A stretch of DNA of 64,000 nucleotides from an uncultured Bacteroidales bacterium (GCA_937886715.1 CAKZZD010000002.1:1-64000); one strand, 5' to 3'; counted from the stretch's first letter, positions 25,028 through 35,711 are shown. Program-made: numbers and translations. The notes: generated from the sequence alone by a model not told the origin.

Positions 25028-25900
25028 CTATCCTTTGAGAGCTTCGGAACCGCTGACGATTTCGATAATCTCGTTGGTGATGGATGCCTGTCGGGCCTTG
25101 TTGTAGCTTAGCCGCAGGTCCTTGAGCAACTCGGTGGCGTTGTCGGTGGCCTTCTGCATGGCGGTCATGCGGGCTCCGTGTTCGGCGGCAAGCGAGTCGA
25201 GGATGATGCGGTAGAATGTCGATCGGAGCGTGAGAGGTATCATCTCTCGCAAGATCTCCTCCTTCGAGGGTTCGTACAGGTAGTCGTTGTTCTGCTTTTT
25301 CCCGTTAGGGGTGTCAGCCTTGGCCGATTCCACCGGAAGAAACTGTTCGCACGACAGGATCTGCGCCAGCGAGTTCTTGAACTGGTTGTAGGCGATCTCT
25401 ACGCGGTCGACAGCCTTGTCTGAATATTGCTCCATCAGTTTGTCGGCCAGCTCGGCTGTGGCATCGAACGAGGGATTGTCCAGCAAGTCATCGTGCGACG
25501 TCAACTGCAAGTCCTTCTGCTTGGCCAGGCTCTCCGATGCTTTTCTGCCGATGGCCATCACTTGTATCGCCACCTTCTGGCTGCGCCAGTGGTCGATGCG
25601 TTGTTGCGCCAGCTTCAGCACGTTGCTGTTGAAGGCACCGCACAATCCCTTGTTGGATGTGACCACCACCAGCACCACCTTCTCCACGGGCCGCACCGCA
25701 TGGTAGGGCGTCATCACCCCGTCGCCGGTGTTGATGTCGGCGATGATCTCATTGAGCTGGGCCGCATAGGGCCGCATGCCGATGATGGCATTCTGCGCCC
25801 GGCGAAACTTTGCCGCCGACACCATTTTCATGGCCGACGTGATCTGTTGGGTCGAGCTCACCGACGAGATGCGGGTGCGGACTTCTTTCAGGTTTGCCAT
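25028..25900 (-). CDS. atpG: F1F0 ATP synthase gamma subunit
   Basis: A 290-aa central rotor shaft of F1. The N-terminal coiled coil (MANLKEVRTRISSVSSTQQITSAMKMVSAAKF... in family form) and the C-terminal helix RLSYNKARQASITNEIIEIV are both conserved, with an internal SNKGLCGAFN motif. It contains a lysine-rich insertion (TPNGKKQNNDYLYEPSKEE) in the middle. It is the last gene of the operon. Confidence 0.97.
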   Translation of the reverse strand: MANLKEVRTRISSVSSTQQITSAMKMVSAAKFRRAQNAIIGMRPYAAQLNEIIADINTGDGVMTPYHAVRPVEKVVLVVVTSNKGLCGAFNSNVLKLAQQRIDHWRSQKVAIQVMAIGRKASESLAKQKDLQLTSHDDLLDNPSFDATAELADKLMEQYSDKAVDRVEIAYNQFKNSLAQILSCEQFLPVESAKADTPNGKKQNNDYLYEPSKEEILREMIPLTLRSTFYRIILDSLAAEHGARMTAMQKATDNATELLKDLRLSYNKARQASITNEIIEIVSGSEALKG

Positions 25901-25915
25901 AGAGCAAAGTCTTTA

Positions 25916-27493
<1,578 letters not shown>

Positions 27494-27498
27494 ATATC

Positions 27499-28056
27499 TT
27501 ATAATTTGCTTTCGTAATCATTCTTTGCGAACTCCAGGCGGAGTTTGCGGATCTTGGTGCGGATGCGGGCATCGTACATGTTGTGGTCGAATTCCAGCTT
27601 GAATCCGCCCAGCATCTTCGGGTCGGTACGGTCGTGCAGCTCGCACTGCTTGCCGGTGTACTCTTCCACCAGCCGCGTCACCGTGCGGCGGGCCTCGTCG
27701 TCGATGGGCTGGTGCGTCACCAGGTCCGACAGCACGATGCCTTTCGCCACGCGGTATTGCTCGACAAACGAATCGGCAATCCCCTGCAGGTTGATCGAAC
27801 GGTTCTTCTTCACCACGAACACCAGGAATGCCATCACCTCGTCGCTCACCGCGCCGCTGAACAGTTCGCGCACGATGCCCACCTTCTTGTCGAAGCGGAT
27901 CGTCGGGTTGGCAAACACGCTGCGCAGCTGGCGGTTCTCCGCCATCACCTCGCCCACAAGCACCATGTCCTGCTTCGCACGCTCGATGTTGCCCGTGTCG
28001 GTGGCCACCATGAACAGCGCCTTGGCGTAGTTGGTATTGATACGGTAGTTGTTCAT
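27499..28056 (-). CDS. atpH: F1F0 ATP synthase delta subunit
   Basis: A 185-aa peripheral-stalk connector (OSCP homologue). It has the N-terminal helical bundle (YRINTNYAKALFMVATDTG) and the C-terminal conserved DPKMLGGFKLEFDHNMYDARI segment. It sits 13 nt after atpF in the operon. Confidence 0.95.
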   Translation of the reverse strand: MNNYRINTNYAKALFMVATDTGNIERAKQDMVLVGEVMAENRQLRSVFANPTIRFDKKVGIVRELFSGAVSDEVMAFLVFVVKKNRSINLQGIADSFVEQYRVAKGIVLSDLVTHQPIDDEARRTVTRLVEEYTGKQCELHDRTDPKMLGGFKLEFDHNMYDARIRTKIRKLRLEFAKNDYESKL

Positions 28057-28069
28057 CGCTTTCTCGGGC

Positions 28070-28570
28070 TTAGTTCAGCTTCATCAGCTCCAGTTCCTTG
28101 GCAATCAGCGTGTCGGCTTTCGCCTTGTCCGACAGCTCGGCACGGATCAGCTTCTCGGCAATCTCGATGCTGAGGTTGGCCACCTGGTTCTTCAGCTCAT
28201 GCACAGCCTTCAGTTTCTCGTAGTTGATGCTTTCGCGGGCGGCGTCGACAATGCGGGCAGCCTCTTCCTTGGCCTCGTTGCGGGCGTCTTCCTTCATCTG
28301 CTCGCACACGTTGCGGGCAGCGCGCAGCATCTCGTCGCGTTCGATCTTGGCCTGGCGCAGCAGCTCCTCGTTGTGGGCCACCAGCGTGGCCATCTCCTCA
28401 CGGGCCTTCGCTGCCTCGTTCAATGAGTCGGCAATGGCCGTTTCGCGCTTTTTCAGCGACTTGAGGATCATCGGCCAGCCGAATTTCGCCAGGATGAACA
28501 CCAGGATGCCGAATGATACCAGCATCCAGACCATGGTGCCCAGTCCGGGACTTATCAGTGGGTTGTTCAT
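28070..28570 (-). CDS. atpF: F1F0 ATP synthase b subunit
   Basis: A 166-aa peripheral stalk. One N-terminal TM (about 11-33, MVWMLVSFGILVFILAKFGW) precedes a long charged coiled coil (KKRETAIADSLNEAAKAREE onward) that dimerises and contacts delta. It is 128 nt downstream of atpE, with a hairpin in the gap. Confidence 0.95.
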   Translation of the reverse strand: MNNPLISPGLGTMVWMLVSFGILVFILAKFGWPMILKSLKKRETAIADSLNEAAKAREEMATLVAHNEELLRQAKIERDEMLRAARNVCEQMKEDARNEAKEEAARIVDAARESINYEKLKAVHELKNQVANLSIEIAEKLIRAELSDKAKADTLIAKELELMKLN

Positions 28571-28643
28571 ACGGGTTGAAACTTGTGTTCTTTATGCTAT
28601 GGGCGGCGCGGTGAGGGCCGCCGTTGCGGGTTTGCTTTTGTAA

Positions 28644-28668
28644 AGGGGCCGGCCAATCGCTGGCCCCT
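28644..28668 (-). promoter_or_regulatory. Hairpin between atpE and atpF
   Basis: AGGGGCC / GGCCCCT stem with a partly paired 11-nt interior, followed on the minus strand by TTTAC. It sits in an unusually long 128-nt gap and could attenuate transcription or protect the atpE mRNA, raising c-subunit output. The function is inference. Confidence 0.4.
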
Positions 28669-28698
28669 GATGGGGTTGCGGCGTCGCTCCGGTGCCGA

Positions 28699-28956
28699 TT
28701 ATTTCAGCACGACGAGCAGACACAGCACGACGGCAAAGAAGGCAACGCCTTCGACCAGTGCCGCCGCAATGATCATGGTGGAACGGATGTCGCCACCGGC
28801 TTCCGGCTGACGGGCCATGCCTTCCATGGCGCCCTGTCCGATTTTGCCAATGCCAATACCTGCTCCCACGGTAGCCAGTCCGGCTCCGATAGCTGCTCCA
28901 AGGTAGCCCCATGCTATTCCGGCCACCGCCTGCAGCGCAATCAATAAACTAGTCAT
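28699..28956 (-). CDS. atpE: F1F0 ATP synthase c subunit
   Basis: An 85-aa proteolipid hairpin. Helix 1 has the glycine-rich AIGAGLATVGAGIGIG packing motif, the polar loop ARQPE is at 48-52, and helix 2 has the ion-binding Glu69 in LVEGVAFF. The Gly after the Glu, and absence of the Gln/Ser pattern of Na+ rings, point to proton coupling. The ATG at 28956 was chosen because upstream in-frame sequence overlaps the leader. It is the first gene of this operon. Confidence 0.96.
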   Translation of the reverse strand: MTSLLIALQAVAGIAWGYLGAAIGAGLATVGAGIGIGKIGQGAMEGMARQPEAGGDIRSTMIIAAALVEGVAFFAVVLCLLVVLK

Positions 28957-29007
28957 AATGTTAATATTAAAATATTTTAGTGATAAATATAAATACAAAA
29001 CTGGCTG

Positions 29008-29015
29008 CAAAAATA
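29008..29015 (-). promoter_or_regulatory. atpE -7 box
   Basis: TATTTTTG on the minus strand, 51 nt before the atpE ATG. It indicates that this half of the ATP synthase genes is transcribed from its own promoter. Positions 29016-29160 are otherwise gene-free. Confidence 0.55.
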
Positions 29016-29162
29016 TGAAAAAAATTGCACATAAATGTTAAATGGGCGATTTTTTTTTGTCTTTTTGTGCAACGTGCGCAATTCCAGCTTTCAAACTCGG
29101 TTTTGCCGCCTTTTTTTGCGCCCGTTGTCCGCGCCGTTGCAACTGCTTGATTCCCAGTGCCG

Positions 29163-29275
29163 TCTTCAAAGCCCCTCCAACCCCCCTCCAACCCCTCTCC
29201 ATCTCCACACCTTGCCAGTTTGTACAATGGCAGGAGGGGGGTTGGAGGGGGGTTGGAGGGGCTTTGGAGAAGATG
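29163..29275. repeat. CCCCTCCAACCCC inverted-repeat element, copy B
   Basis: The left arm (29163-29206) and right arm (29231-29275) are nearly perfect inverted repeats of about 40 nt around a 24-nt centre, built from the unit GGTTGGAGGGG. It shares its arm sequence with copy A at 17308-17409. No open frame or transposase is present. The flanking bases up to 29376 hold no gene. Confidence 0.75.
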
Positions 29276-29376
29276 CTGATTGACAGCAATTTGGAGATGT
29301 GGAAATGAGGGTTTGTGGAGGGCGCCGCAAAGTGGTGGTTTTGAGGCGGTTGCGGAATATGGGTGTGGGGAGGGGG

Positions 29377-31209
29377 CTAGTCGAGGTCGCCGGTGGTGGC
29401 GGCGATTTTGTCGATGTTCATGCTGCGGGCGGAGGCGTCGAGGATTTCTTTGTAGAGGCCTCCTTGGCGGTAGACGTCTTCTGGGCGTCCGTGCTGGACG
29501 CAGTGGCCGGTGTCGAGGACGTAGAGGTTGTCGCTGTCGATGATCTGGCCGATGTTGTGGCTGATGACGATGACGGTGCGGCCTTGTTTGATGGCGTCGA
29601 TGGAGGCTTTGATTTGTTCGGTGGCGATGGCGTCGAGGCTGGCTGTGGGTTCGTCAAGGAAGATGATGGGCGGGTTTTTGAGGAACATGCGGGCGATGGC
29701 GATGCGTTGCTGCTGTCCGCCGCTGAGCTGGAGGGCTTGTGAGGCGAATCCGTCGGGGAGGGCCATGATTTGGTCGTAGATGTAGGCTTGCCGTGCGGCT
29801 TGTGCCACTTCCTGGTCGGTGGCGTCGGGGCGGCCGTAGCGGATGTTTTCGGCGATGGTGCCGGTGAAGATGTGGTTTTTCTGGAGGACGAGGCCTATGT
29901 TGTCGCGCAGCACTTGGGTGTCCCATTCGTTGAGGGGGACGCCGTCGAGGGTGATGGTGCCGCTGTCGGGGGCGTAGAATTTGTCGAGGAGGTTGACAAT
30001 GGTGGTTTTGCCGGCGCCGCTGAGCCCGACGAGTGCGGTGGTGCGTCCGGGTTCGATGGTCATGGTGAGGTCGCGCAGGGCGTGGGTGCCGTTGGCGTAG
30101 GTGAATTCGACGTGGCTGAGTTCGAAGTGGCCTTTGACGGTGGCGGGACGGTAGGTGCCGGAGGCTTCCACCTGGTCGTCGGCGCGGAGGATGCCGAAGA
30201 AGCCTTCGGCGTAGACGAGGGCGTCGTTGAGGTCGTCGTAGATGCGGTGGAGCTGTCGGATGGGCGCGCTGACGTTGTTGAAGAGCATGACGTGGTACAT
30301 GATTTTGCCGATGCTCATGCCGGGGTAGTCGATCAGGACGAGGTAGGCGGTGAGGATGATGATGAGCACGGTGCCGATTTGTTCGACGAAAGATTTGAGG
30401 CCTTCGAAGAGGAAGCTGATGCGGCGGGTGGCCATCTGCTGGTCGGTGGATTGGTTCTGGAGGGTGGCCTGTTTGTGGGCTTCGACGTTTTCGCGGTTGA
30501 AGGATTTGATGACGCCGATGCTTTCGATGATGCTCATGATGCCCTGGTTGAGTTTCTGGTGGGTGCCGAAGACGCGGTGGCGCCAGCCTTTCATGCGGGT
30601 GCCTTGGCGGGCGGTGATCCAGAAGTAGATGGGGATGATGACGGTGGCGACGATGCCGACGTAGATGTTGGCGGCGTACATGAGGATGAGGGCGAGGATG
30701 GCGCTGGTGAAGAGGGGCAGGATGTCGATGAAGAAGTTTTTGACGGTGTTGCTGAGGCTCATGACGCCGCGGTCGATGCGGGTCTGCAGTTTGCCGGGTT
30801 CGTTGTCGACGGCACTGAAGTAGGCCATGCGGAAGGTGAGGATGCGCTCGACGACGCGGAGGGAGAGGTCGCGGCTGACGTTGATGCGTATTTTTTCGCC
30901 GAAGATGCGCTGGCCGAAGGTGATGACGGCGGAGAGGATTTCTTTGCCGAGGAGCACGCTGCTGACGATGATCAGGATTTGTGTGGCCTGGCTCCACTGG
31001 AATCCGCCTTCGAGGTGCAGGAGTTCGTTGATGGAGTCGACGGCGCGGTCGAGAACCACGGCGTTGACCTGGGCCATGAGCGATCCGAGGAAGGTGAGGA
31101 TGAGTGTGGCGATGAGCAGCCAGCGGTAGGGGAGGACGTAGGGGAGGAGGCTTTTCAGCAGTCCGCCGATGCCCATTTTCCCGTTTTTGTCAGTGGAGGG
31201 TGTTTCCAT
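29377..31209 (-). CDS. ABC exporter with fused permease and ATPase
   Basis: A 610-aa half-transporter of the multidrug/lipid exporter type. Six TMs lie in residues 25-330. The nucleotide-binding domain has Walker A GLSGAGKTT at 395-403, the signature LSGGQ at 495-499, Walker B IIFLDE at 515-520 and the switch His in VISHNIGQ. It is full length and probably homodimeric. It lies 16 nt after nadB on the same strand. The substrate is unknown. Confidence 0.92.
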   Translation of the reverse strand: METPSTDKNGKMGIGGLLKSLLPYVLPYRWLLIATLILTFLGSLMAQVNAVVLDRAVDSINELLHLEGGFQWSQATQILIIVSSVLLGKEILSAVITFGQRIFGEKIRINVSRDLSLRVVERILTFRMAYFSAVDNEPGKLQTRIDRGVMSLSNTVKNFFIDILPLFTSAILALILMYAANIYVGIVATVIIPIYFWITARQGTRMKGWRHRVFGTHQKLNQGIMSIIESIGVIKSFNRENVEAHKQATLQNQSTDQQMATRRISFLFEGLKSFVEQIGTVLIIILTAYLVLIDYPGMSIGKIMYHVMLFNNVSAPIRQLHRIYDDLNDALVYAEGFFGILRADDQVEASGTYRPATVKGHFELSHVEFTYANGTHALRDLTMTIEPGRTTALVGLSGAGKTTIVNLLDKFYAPDSGTITLDGVPLNEWDTQVLRDNIGLVLQKNHIFTGTIAENIRYGRPDATDQEVAQAARQAYIYDQIMALPDGFASQALQLSGGQQQRIAIARMFLKNPPIIFLDEPTASLDAIATEQIKASIDAIKQGRTVIVISHNIGQIIDSDNLYVLDTGHCVQHGRPEDVYRQGGLYKEILDASARSMNIDKIAATTGDLD

Positions 31210-31225
31210 TGGCGGTTGGTGGCGG

Positions 31226-32791
31226 CTATTTTTCTACGAGGTCGAGGCTGTAGTGGAGGCCGACGTTCTGACGGCGGGCACGGGCCATTTTGATGATGAG
31301 GTAGGCGCAGGCGATGAGGTTGCGAAGTTCGGAAAGGGGCTCGGTGAGGACGGACCGGTTGTAGAGGTCTTCGGTTTCGCGGAAGATGAGGTTGAGGCGG
31401 TCGAAGGCGCGTTGCAGGCGGAGGTCGCTGCGGACGATGCCGACGTAGTTCCACATGATTTCCTGCAGTTCGCGTTTGGTTTGGGTGATGAGCACCATTT
31501 CTTCGTTGAGGACCATGCCTTCGGCATTCCAGTCGGGCACGGCGTTGTTGGTGGTGATGCCGCCGATGGCTGCGATGGCGCTTTGTGCGGCGTTGTGGGC
31601 GTAGACGACGGCTTCGAGCAGCGAGTTGCTGGCCAGGCGGTTGCCGCCGTGCAGGCCGGTGCATGAGCATTCGCCGGCTGCGTAGAGGTGGTGGATGGAG
31701 CTTTCGCCGTTGCGGTCCACTTTGATGCCGCCGCATTGGTAGTGTGCTGCCGGACGGATGGGGATCATGTCTTTGGTGATGTCGATGCCGATGCTGAGGC
31801 ATTTGGCGTAGATGGTGGGGAAGCCTTCGATGAGGTGCTTTTTGCCGATGCCGCGGGCGTCGAGGTAGAGGTGCTCTTTGCCGCTGAGTTTCATCTCGTT
31901 GTCGATGGCGCGGGCTACGATGTCGCGGGGCGCCAGCGAAAGGCGTGAGTCGTATTTTTGCATGAATTCGTGGCCGTCGAAGTCTTTCAGTATGGCGCCT
32001 GCGCCGCGCATGGCTTCGGTGATGAGGAAGGCGGGTTTCTCGGCAGGGTTGTACAGGCTGGTGGGGTGGAACTGCATGAATTCGAGGTCGCTGAGCACTC
32101 CGCGAGCGCGATGCACCATGGCTACGCCGTCGCCGGTGGAGATGATGGGCGTGGTGGTGGTGGAGTAGACGTTGCCCATGCCGCCGGTGGCCAGGAGGGT
32201 CACTTTCGAGAGGTAGGTGTCGATGCGGTTGGTGTCGCAGTCGAGGGCGTAGACGCCGTAGCACTCGATGTCGGGGGTGTGTTTGGTGACGCGCTGCCCG
32301 AGGTGGTGCTGGGTGATGATGTCGATGGCGAACTGGCGTTCTTTGATTTCGATGTTGGGGTGGCGGCGTGCCGCTTCCAGCAGGCCGCGCTCGATTTCTT
32401 CGCCGGTGTTGTCCTTGTGGTGGAGGATGCGGAATTCGGAGTGGCCGCCTTCGCGGTGCAGGTCGAAGCGGTCGCCGTGCTTGTCGAGGTCGAAGTTGAC
32501 GCCGTATTGCACCAGTTCGCGGATCCGGTCGGGAGCTTCTCGGATGGTCATCTCGACCACCTCGCGGTCGCAGATGCCGTCGCCGGCCACCAGGGTGTCC
32601 TGGATATGCTTGTCGAACGAGTCGCTGTCGTACATCACCGCTGCGATGCCGCCCTGGGCATAACGGGTGGATCCTTCCGAAGCGTCGCCTTTGGTCAGTA
32701 TGCACACTTTGCCATAGGGGGCCACCTTGAGGGCAAAACTGAGTCCGGCGATGCCGGAACCCACCACTAAGAAATCAACCGTAAAGCGCAT
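31226..32791 (-). CDS. nadB: L-aspartate oxidase
   Basis: A 521-aa flavoenzyme that oxidises aspartate to iminoaspartate in de novo NAD synthesis. The FAD-binding motif GSGIAGLSFALK is at 7-18, the substrate-loop EGSTRYAQGGIAAV is near 40-53, and HPTSLYNPAEKPAFLITEAMRG and GGIKVDRNGESSIHHLYAAGE match the fumarate reductase/NadB family. The downstream enzymes nadA and nadC are not in the window. A promoter box lies about 100 nt upstream. Confidence 0.95.
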   Translation of the reverse strand: MRFTVDFLVVGSGIAGLSFALKVAPYGKVCILTKGDASEGSTRYAQGGIAAVMYDSDSFDKHIQDTLVAGDGICDREVVEMTIREAPDRIRELVQYGVNFDLDKHGDRFDLHREGGHSEFRILHHKDNTGEEIERGLLEAARRHPNIEIKERQFAIDIITQHHLGQRVTKHTPDIECYGVYALDCDTNRIDTYLSKVTLLATGGMGNVYSTTTTPIISTGDGVAMVHRARGVLSDLEFMQFHPTSLYNPAEKPAFLITEAMRGAGAILKDFDGHEFMQKYDSRLSLAPRDIVARAIDNEMKLSGKEHLYLDARGIGKKHLIEGFPTIYAKCLSIGIDITKDMIPIRPAAHYQCGGIKVDRNGESSIHHLYAAGECSCTGLHGGNRLASNSLLEAVVYAHNAAQSAIAAIGGITTNNAVPDWNAEGMVLNEEMVLITQTKRELQEIMWNYVGIVRSDLRLQRAFDRLNLIFRETEDLYNRSVLTEPLSELRNLIACAYLIIKMARARRQNVGLHYSLDLVEK

Positions 32792-32891
32792 ATTGTTTAC
32801 TTTATATTATTTGCCGGATTGTTGGCTGTTGTTCTGTAATCGAATGGTTCACAATGCGATGGTGCAAGACGGGACGTCTGGTGCACACCTG

Positions 32892-32899
32892 CAAAAATA
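32892..32899 (-). promoter_or_regulatory. nadB -7 box
   Basis: TATTTTTG on the minus strand between the response regulator stop and nadB, leaving a leader of about 95 nt. Confidence 0.5.
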
Positions 32900-32925
32900 G
32901 CAAAAAAATCGATTGTGGGCGAGAT

Positions 32926-33744
32926 TTATTGTCGCGGCAGGAAACGCACGTCGGAGGGGAGTATCAGCCCGAGCGAGATGGCTTTGGCCACGCGTGCGGC
33001 ACTTTTGTTGACGATGCCCAGCCGGCGCGAGAGGTCTTTCTGCCGTTCCTGTATGGCTTTGTCGCTTTCTCCCAGGCGGTCCGACATTTCGGCTGCCGTG
33101 CATCCGGCCGCTTCGAGCAGCAGCAGCTGCTTTTCGGTGTCGTTGATGGCGAAGTTGTGGTCGAATTCCTCTACCATGGCGAAGTAGTTTTCGGCTGCCT
33201 CTTTGAGGGTCAGCATCACCGGATAGTTGAAGTAGTACAGCTCGCCGCGCTCGAGGCAGGCGATGGCGCGCAGGATATTCTCCACCGAGAAGCCGCGGGC
33301 GGCATTTTTGCTGACGAAGGCGCTGGCGCCGATGCGCAATGCCTCCATCACCACACGGCCGATTTCGCGCACCCGCTCGGCACGGCTGTCTTGCGACTGC
33401 TGCAACTCGTCTTTCAGCGGGTTGTCGAAGCGCCCCGAGAAGATGATGATTTTGATGTCGGGATAGCGATCGTGCACCTTGCGGGTGACCATCAGTCCGC
33501 CGGTGGGTTCTGCCTGTATCTCCATGTCCACCAGCAGGTAGTCGGGCTGCTCGCCGCCTTCCAGCGCCGCCAGCAGCGAGGGGCCGTCGGAGAATGTGTT
33601 CACCATCTCCACACGACGCATCACGCTGCCGTCGATGTCGCCCGATTCCACTTGGGCGTTACGCCCGTTCATTTCCATTTTGACGACTTTCCGTATCAGC
33701 GGTTCGTCGTCAACCATCATCACTTTGATGCTGTCTTTGTTCAT
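32926..33744 (-). CDS. Response regulator with LuxR-like C-terminus
   Basis: A 272-aa protein. The receiver domain has the acidic pair D12-D13 and phospho-acceptor D73 in LLVDMEI, a conserved Ser/Thr in IIFSGRF and Lys in FVSKNAA. The receiver is longer than usual, with an insertion between beta4 and alpha4 (NPLKDELQQSQDSRAERVRE). The C-terminal region (about 200-265: NDTEKQLLLLEAAGCTAAEMSDRLG) is a helix-turn-helix of LuxR/sigma-4 type. Its ATG overlaps the kinase stop by 4 nt, so the two are a cognate pair. Target genes are unknown. Confidence 0.85.
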   Translation of the reverse strand: MNKDSIKVMMVDDEPLIRKVVKMEMNGRNAQVESGDIDGSVMRRVEMVNTFSDGPSLLAALEGGEQPDYLLVDMEIQAEPTGGLMVTRKVHDRYPDIKIIIFSGRFDNPLKDELQQSQDSRAERVREIGRVVMEALRIGASAFVSKNAARGFSVENILRAIACLERGELYYFNYPVMLTLKEAAENYFAMVEEFDHNFAINDTEKQLLLLEAAGCTAAEMSDRLGESDKAIQERQKDLSRRLGIVNKSAARVAKAISLGLILPSDVRFLPRQ

Positions 33745-35699
33745 GAGGTTTGTTTTGTTGCTATGCGGCAGTGCATTGTGGTGCCGGCGCCGGGTTGGCT
33801 GGTCACCCATATCTTGCATCCGCGGCGTGTGTTGTCGTCGTGCCTCTTGATGATGTAGCGGCACAGGATGAGTCCGAATCCGTGCTCGGCGCCCTCGGCC
33901 ACCTCGCGGTCGGCGCGGAACAGCGAGTCGCATTGCTCGGCGGTGAGCCCGCAGCCGGTGTCGGCCACTTCGATGTCCACCATGCCTTGTCCTTCGACCG
34001 GTGTGGCGCTCACGGTCACCGTCCCCTCAGTGGTGTGCTGCAGGGCATTGTTGACCAGGTTGCGCAACAGGATCACGAGCAGCTGTCGGTCGGCCCACAC
34101 TTTGAGGCTGTTGGGCTCGAAATGCAGCGTCACGCCCGGCTTGGGACGGATCACCTGTCGGCTCACCTCGTCGGTCACTTCGTTGAGCGCAAACTCTTCT
34201 CCGCTGAATGCCAGCCCGCTCGGTATCGACAGGTGGGTCCAGTTTTTCAGGTTGTCGAAGGTGCGAAGCAGCTGCTCCAGCACCTCGTCGCGCACCTCGT
34301 CCGGCAGGTCGGGGTTGCGCAGGTATCCGATGAACGGACTGATGTCGTGACGCATCACGCTGAGGCAGGTCTCCACATTGGCAATCCGCTCCACATCGCG
34401 GCGGTTGGCCTCCTCCATCTGCGCTTTTTCCTTTTTCAATCGTGCGGCATTGCGGAGCAGCAGCGCCACCAGGACCACCAGCGCGAGGAGCAACGCTCCC
34501 AGGACGACGGCAAACCAGGTCATCCATGTGTTGCGACGGGTAGCCATGCTCAGGCTGTTCTGGAGCACGAAGTCCTCTTTCTCGTTGCGTGTGATGTAGT
34601 CCTGCAGTTCGCTCCGGTGCTCGTACCAGCGGCGGTTGTCGTCGGGCGACTTGGCAAAGCGGCTCCTGATGAGCACGTCGAACAGCCCCAATTCCATCTT
34701 GGGTGCCGAAAAAGGGGTCCACACCTTGCCCTTCTCGTGCCATTCGGCCAGCACCTCGTGAGCCTTCGCCGTGTCGCCAATCAGGAGGGCATAACGTGCC
34801 GTGGACGTGACACCCCCCAGCATCTGGTAGGGGTCGCCGTAGTCGAAAAACAGTCGCCGGGCTTCGTCATACATCGCCAGAATGCTGTCCGGCTCCATCA
34901 TGCCGGGCATGCTCTTCATGGCCAAGGCTGTCATCTGCAGCGTGTTGGCATATTGGAACGGACAGAAAAAGTCGTCGCCCAGTGCCAGGATGTCGAAGTT
35001 GCGGTCGCAATAGTCGAGTGCGCGGTCGCATTCGCCGGCAGTCTGCAGCCCGTATGCCAGCGCATAATTGAGCGCCATGTCCTGCGCATAATCCACCTTC
35101 AGCGAGGCCCGCTGTTCCTCCACCTCGCCGATCAGCTCGCGCACATCCGACTGTTTGCCGTCGCGATAGTGGAAATTCAGCGTCAGCATGGTGATGTAGT
35201 ATTCCGTCAGCGCATAGTTGTACAGCAGGTTGTCGCGATTGTGGCGCAGCACCCCCGACTGGCCTATGTCGTACAGCAACCTGTACGAGTCGGCAATTTG
35301 GCAGTTGCGTTGCAGCATCCGCGCCTCGATCAGACTCGAAATCACCCATTCGATGTCGCCGTTTTGCATCGTCGGCGCGTCGACGGCAATCTCGCTGTCG
35401 ATGCTGTCAAGCATGGCCGCTGCATGCGCCGCATCCGACATCTGGTAGTAGGCAAAAGCCATATTGTTGCGGGCCCTGAGGCGCCCGTCGGCATACGCGG
35501 GCAGCGAGTCGGAAATATACGCCAGCGCTTCTGTCGACTTGGCCAGGCACAGCGCCGGGTCACGGTAGCGGTTGACGAAGGCCTCACGGTTCAGTCCGTC
35601 CACCCTCGACCGCTTCAGCGGGTCGATCGGCGACGGTTGCCGGCAGCCTAAAACCATCAAAGCGACCGCCATTATCGTGTATCCATACCATCTTTTCAC
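33741..35699 (-). CDS. Lipoprotein-type sensor histidine kinase
   Basis: About 652 aa from the GTG at 35699. A signal with lipobox-like VLGC near residues 16-19 is followed by a large periplasmic helical (TPR-like, DUF5112/5113-type) sensor region. A TM lies at about 395-415, then a coiled coil with the phospho-acceptor His451 in MRHDISPFIGYL, and an HATPase domain with N-box RNLVNNALQHT, G1 DTGCGL and G2 GFGLILCRYI. Both a lipid anchor and a TM are unusual. An in-frame GTG further upstream lies inside the promoter box and is rejected. The next ATG would remove the basic N-terminus. Confidence 0.85.
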   Translation of the reverse strand: MKRWYGYTIMAVALMVLGCRQPSPIDPLKRSRVDGLNREAFVNRYRDPALCLAKSTEALAYISDSLPAYADGRLRARNNMAFAYYQMSDAAHAAAMLDSIDSEIAVDAPTMQNGDIEWVISSLIEARMLQRNCQIADSYRLLYDIGQSGVLRHNRDNLLYNYALTEYYITMLTLNFHYRDGKQSDVRELIGEVEEQRASLKVDYAQDMALNYALAYGLQTAGECDRALDYCDRNFDILALGDDFFCPFQYANTLQMTALAMKSMPGMMEPDSILAMYDEARRLFFDYGDPYQMLGGVTSTARYALLIGDTAKAHEVLAEWHEKGKVWTPFSAPKMELGLFDVLIRSRFAKSPDDNRRWYEHRSELQDYITRNEKEDFVLQNSLSMATRRNTWMTWFAVVLGALLLALVVLVALLLRNAARLKKEKAQMEEANRRDVERIANVETCLSVMRHDISPFIGYLRNPDLPDEVRDEVLEQLLRTFDNLKNWTHLSIPSGLAFSGEEFALNEVTDEVSRQVIRPKPGVTLHFEPNSLKVWADRQLLVILLRNLVNNALQHTTEGTVTVSATPVEGQGMVDIEVADTGCGLTAEQCDSLFRADREVAEGAEHGFGLILCRYIIKRHDDNTRRGCKIWVTSQPGAGTTMHCRIATKQTS

Positions 35700-35703
35700 G
35701 CTG

Positions 35704-35711
35704 CAAAAATA
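35704..35711 (-). promoter_or_regulatory. Histidine kinase -7 box
   Basis: TATTTTTG on the minus strand, 4 nt before the GTG at 35699. The same 4-nt spacing is seen at dus, again suggesting a leaderless mRNA. Confidence 0.6.

Noticed and set aside
29770..32770. Long + strand frames (507 and 270 codons) and a 516-codon minus frame
   Set aside because: All overlap the ABC exporter and nadB in other frames and show biased composition without motifs.
33750..35651. 633-codon open frame on the + strand
   Set aside because: Antisense to the sensor kinase, with no domain seen.
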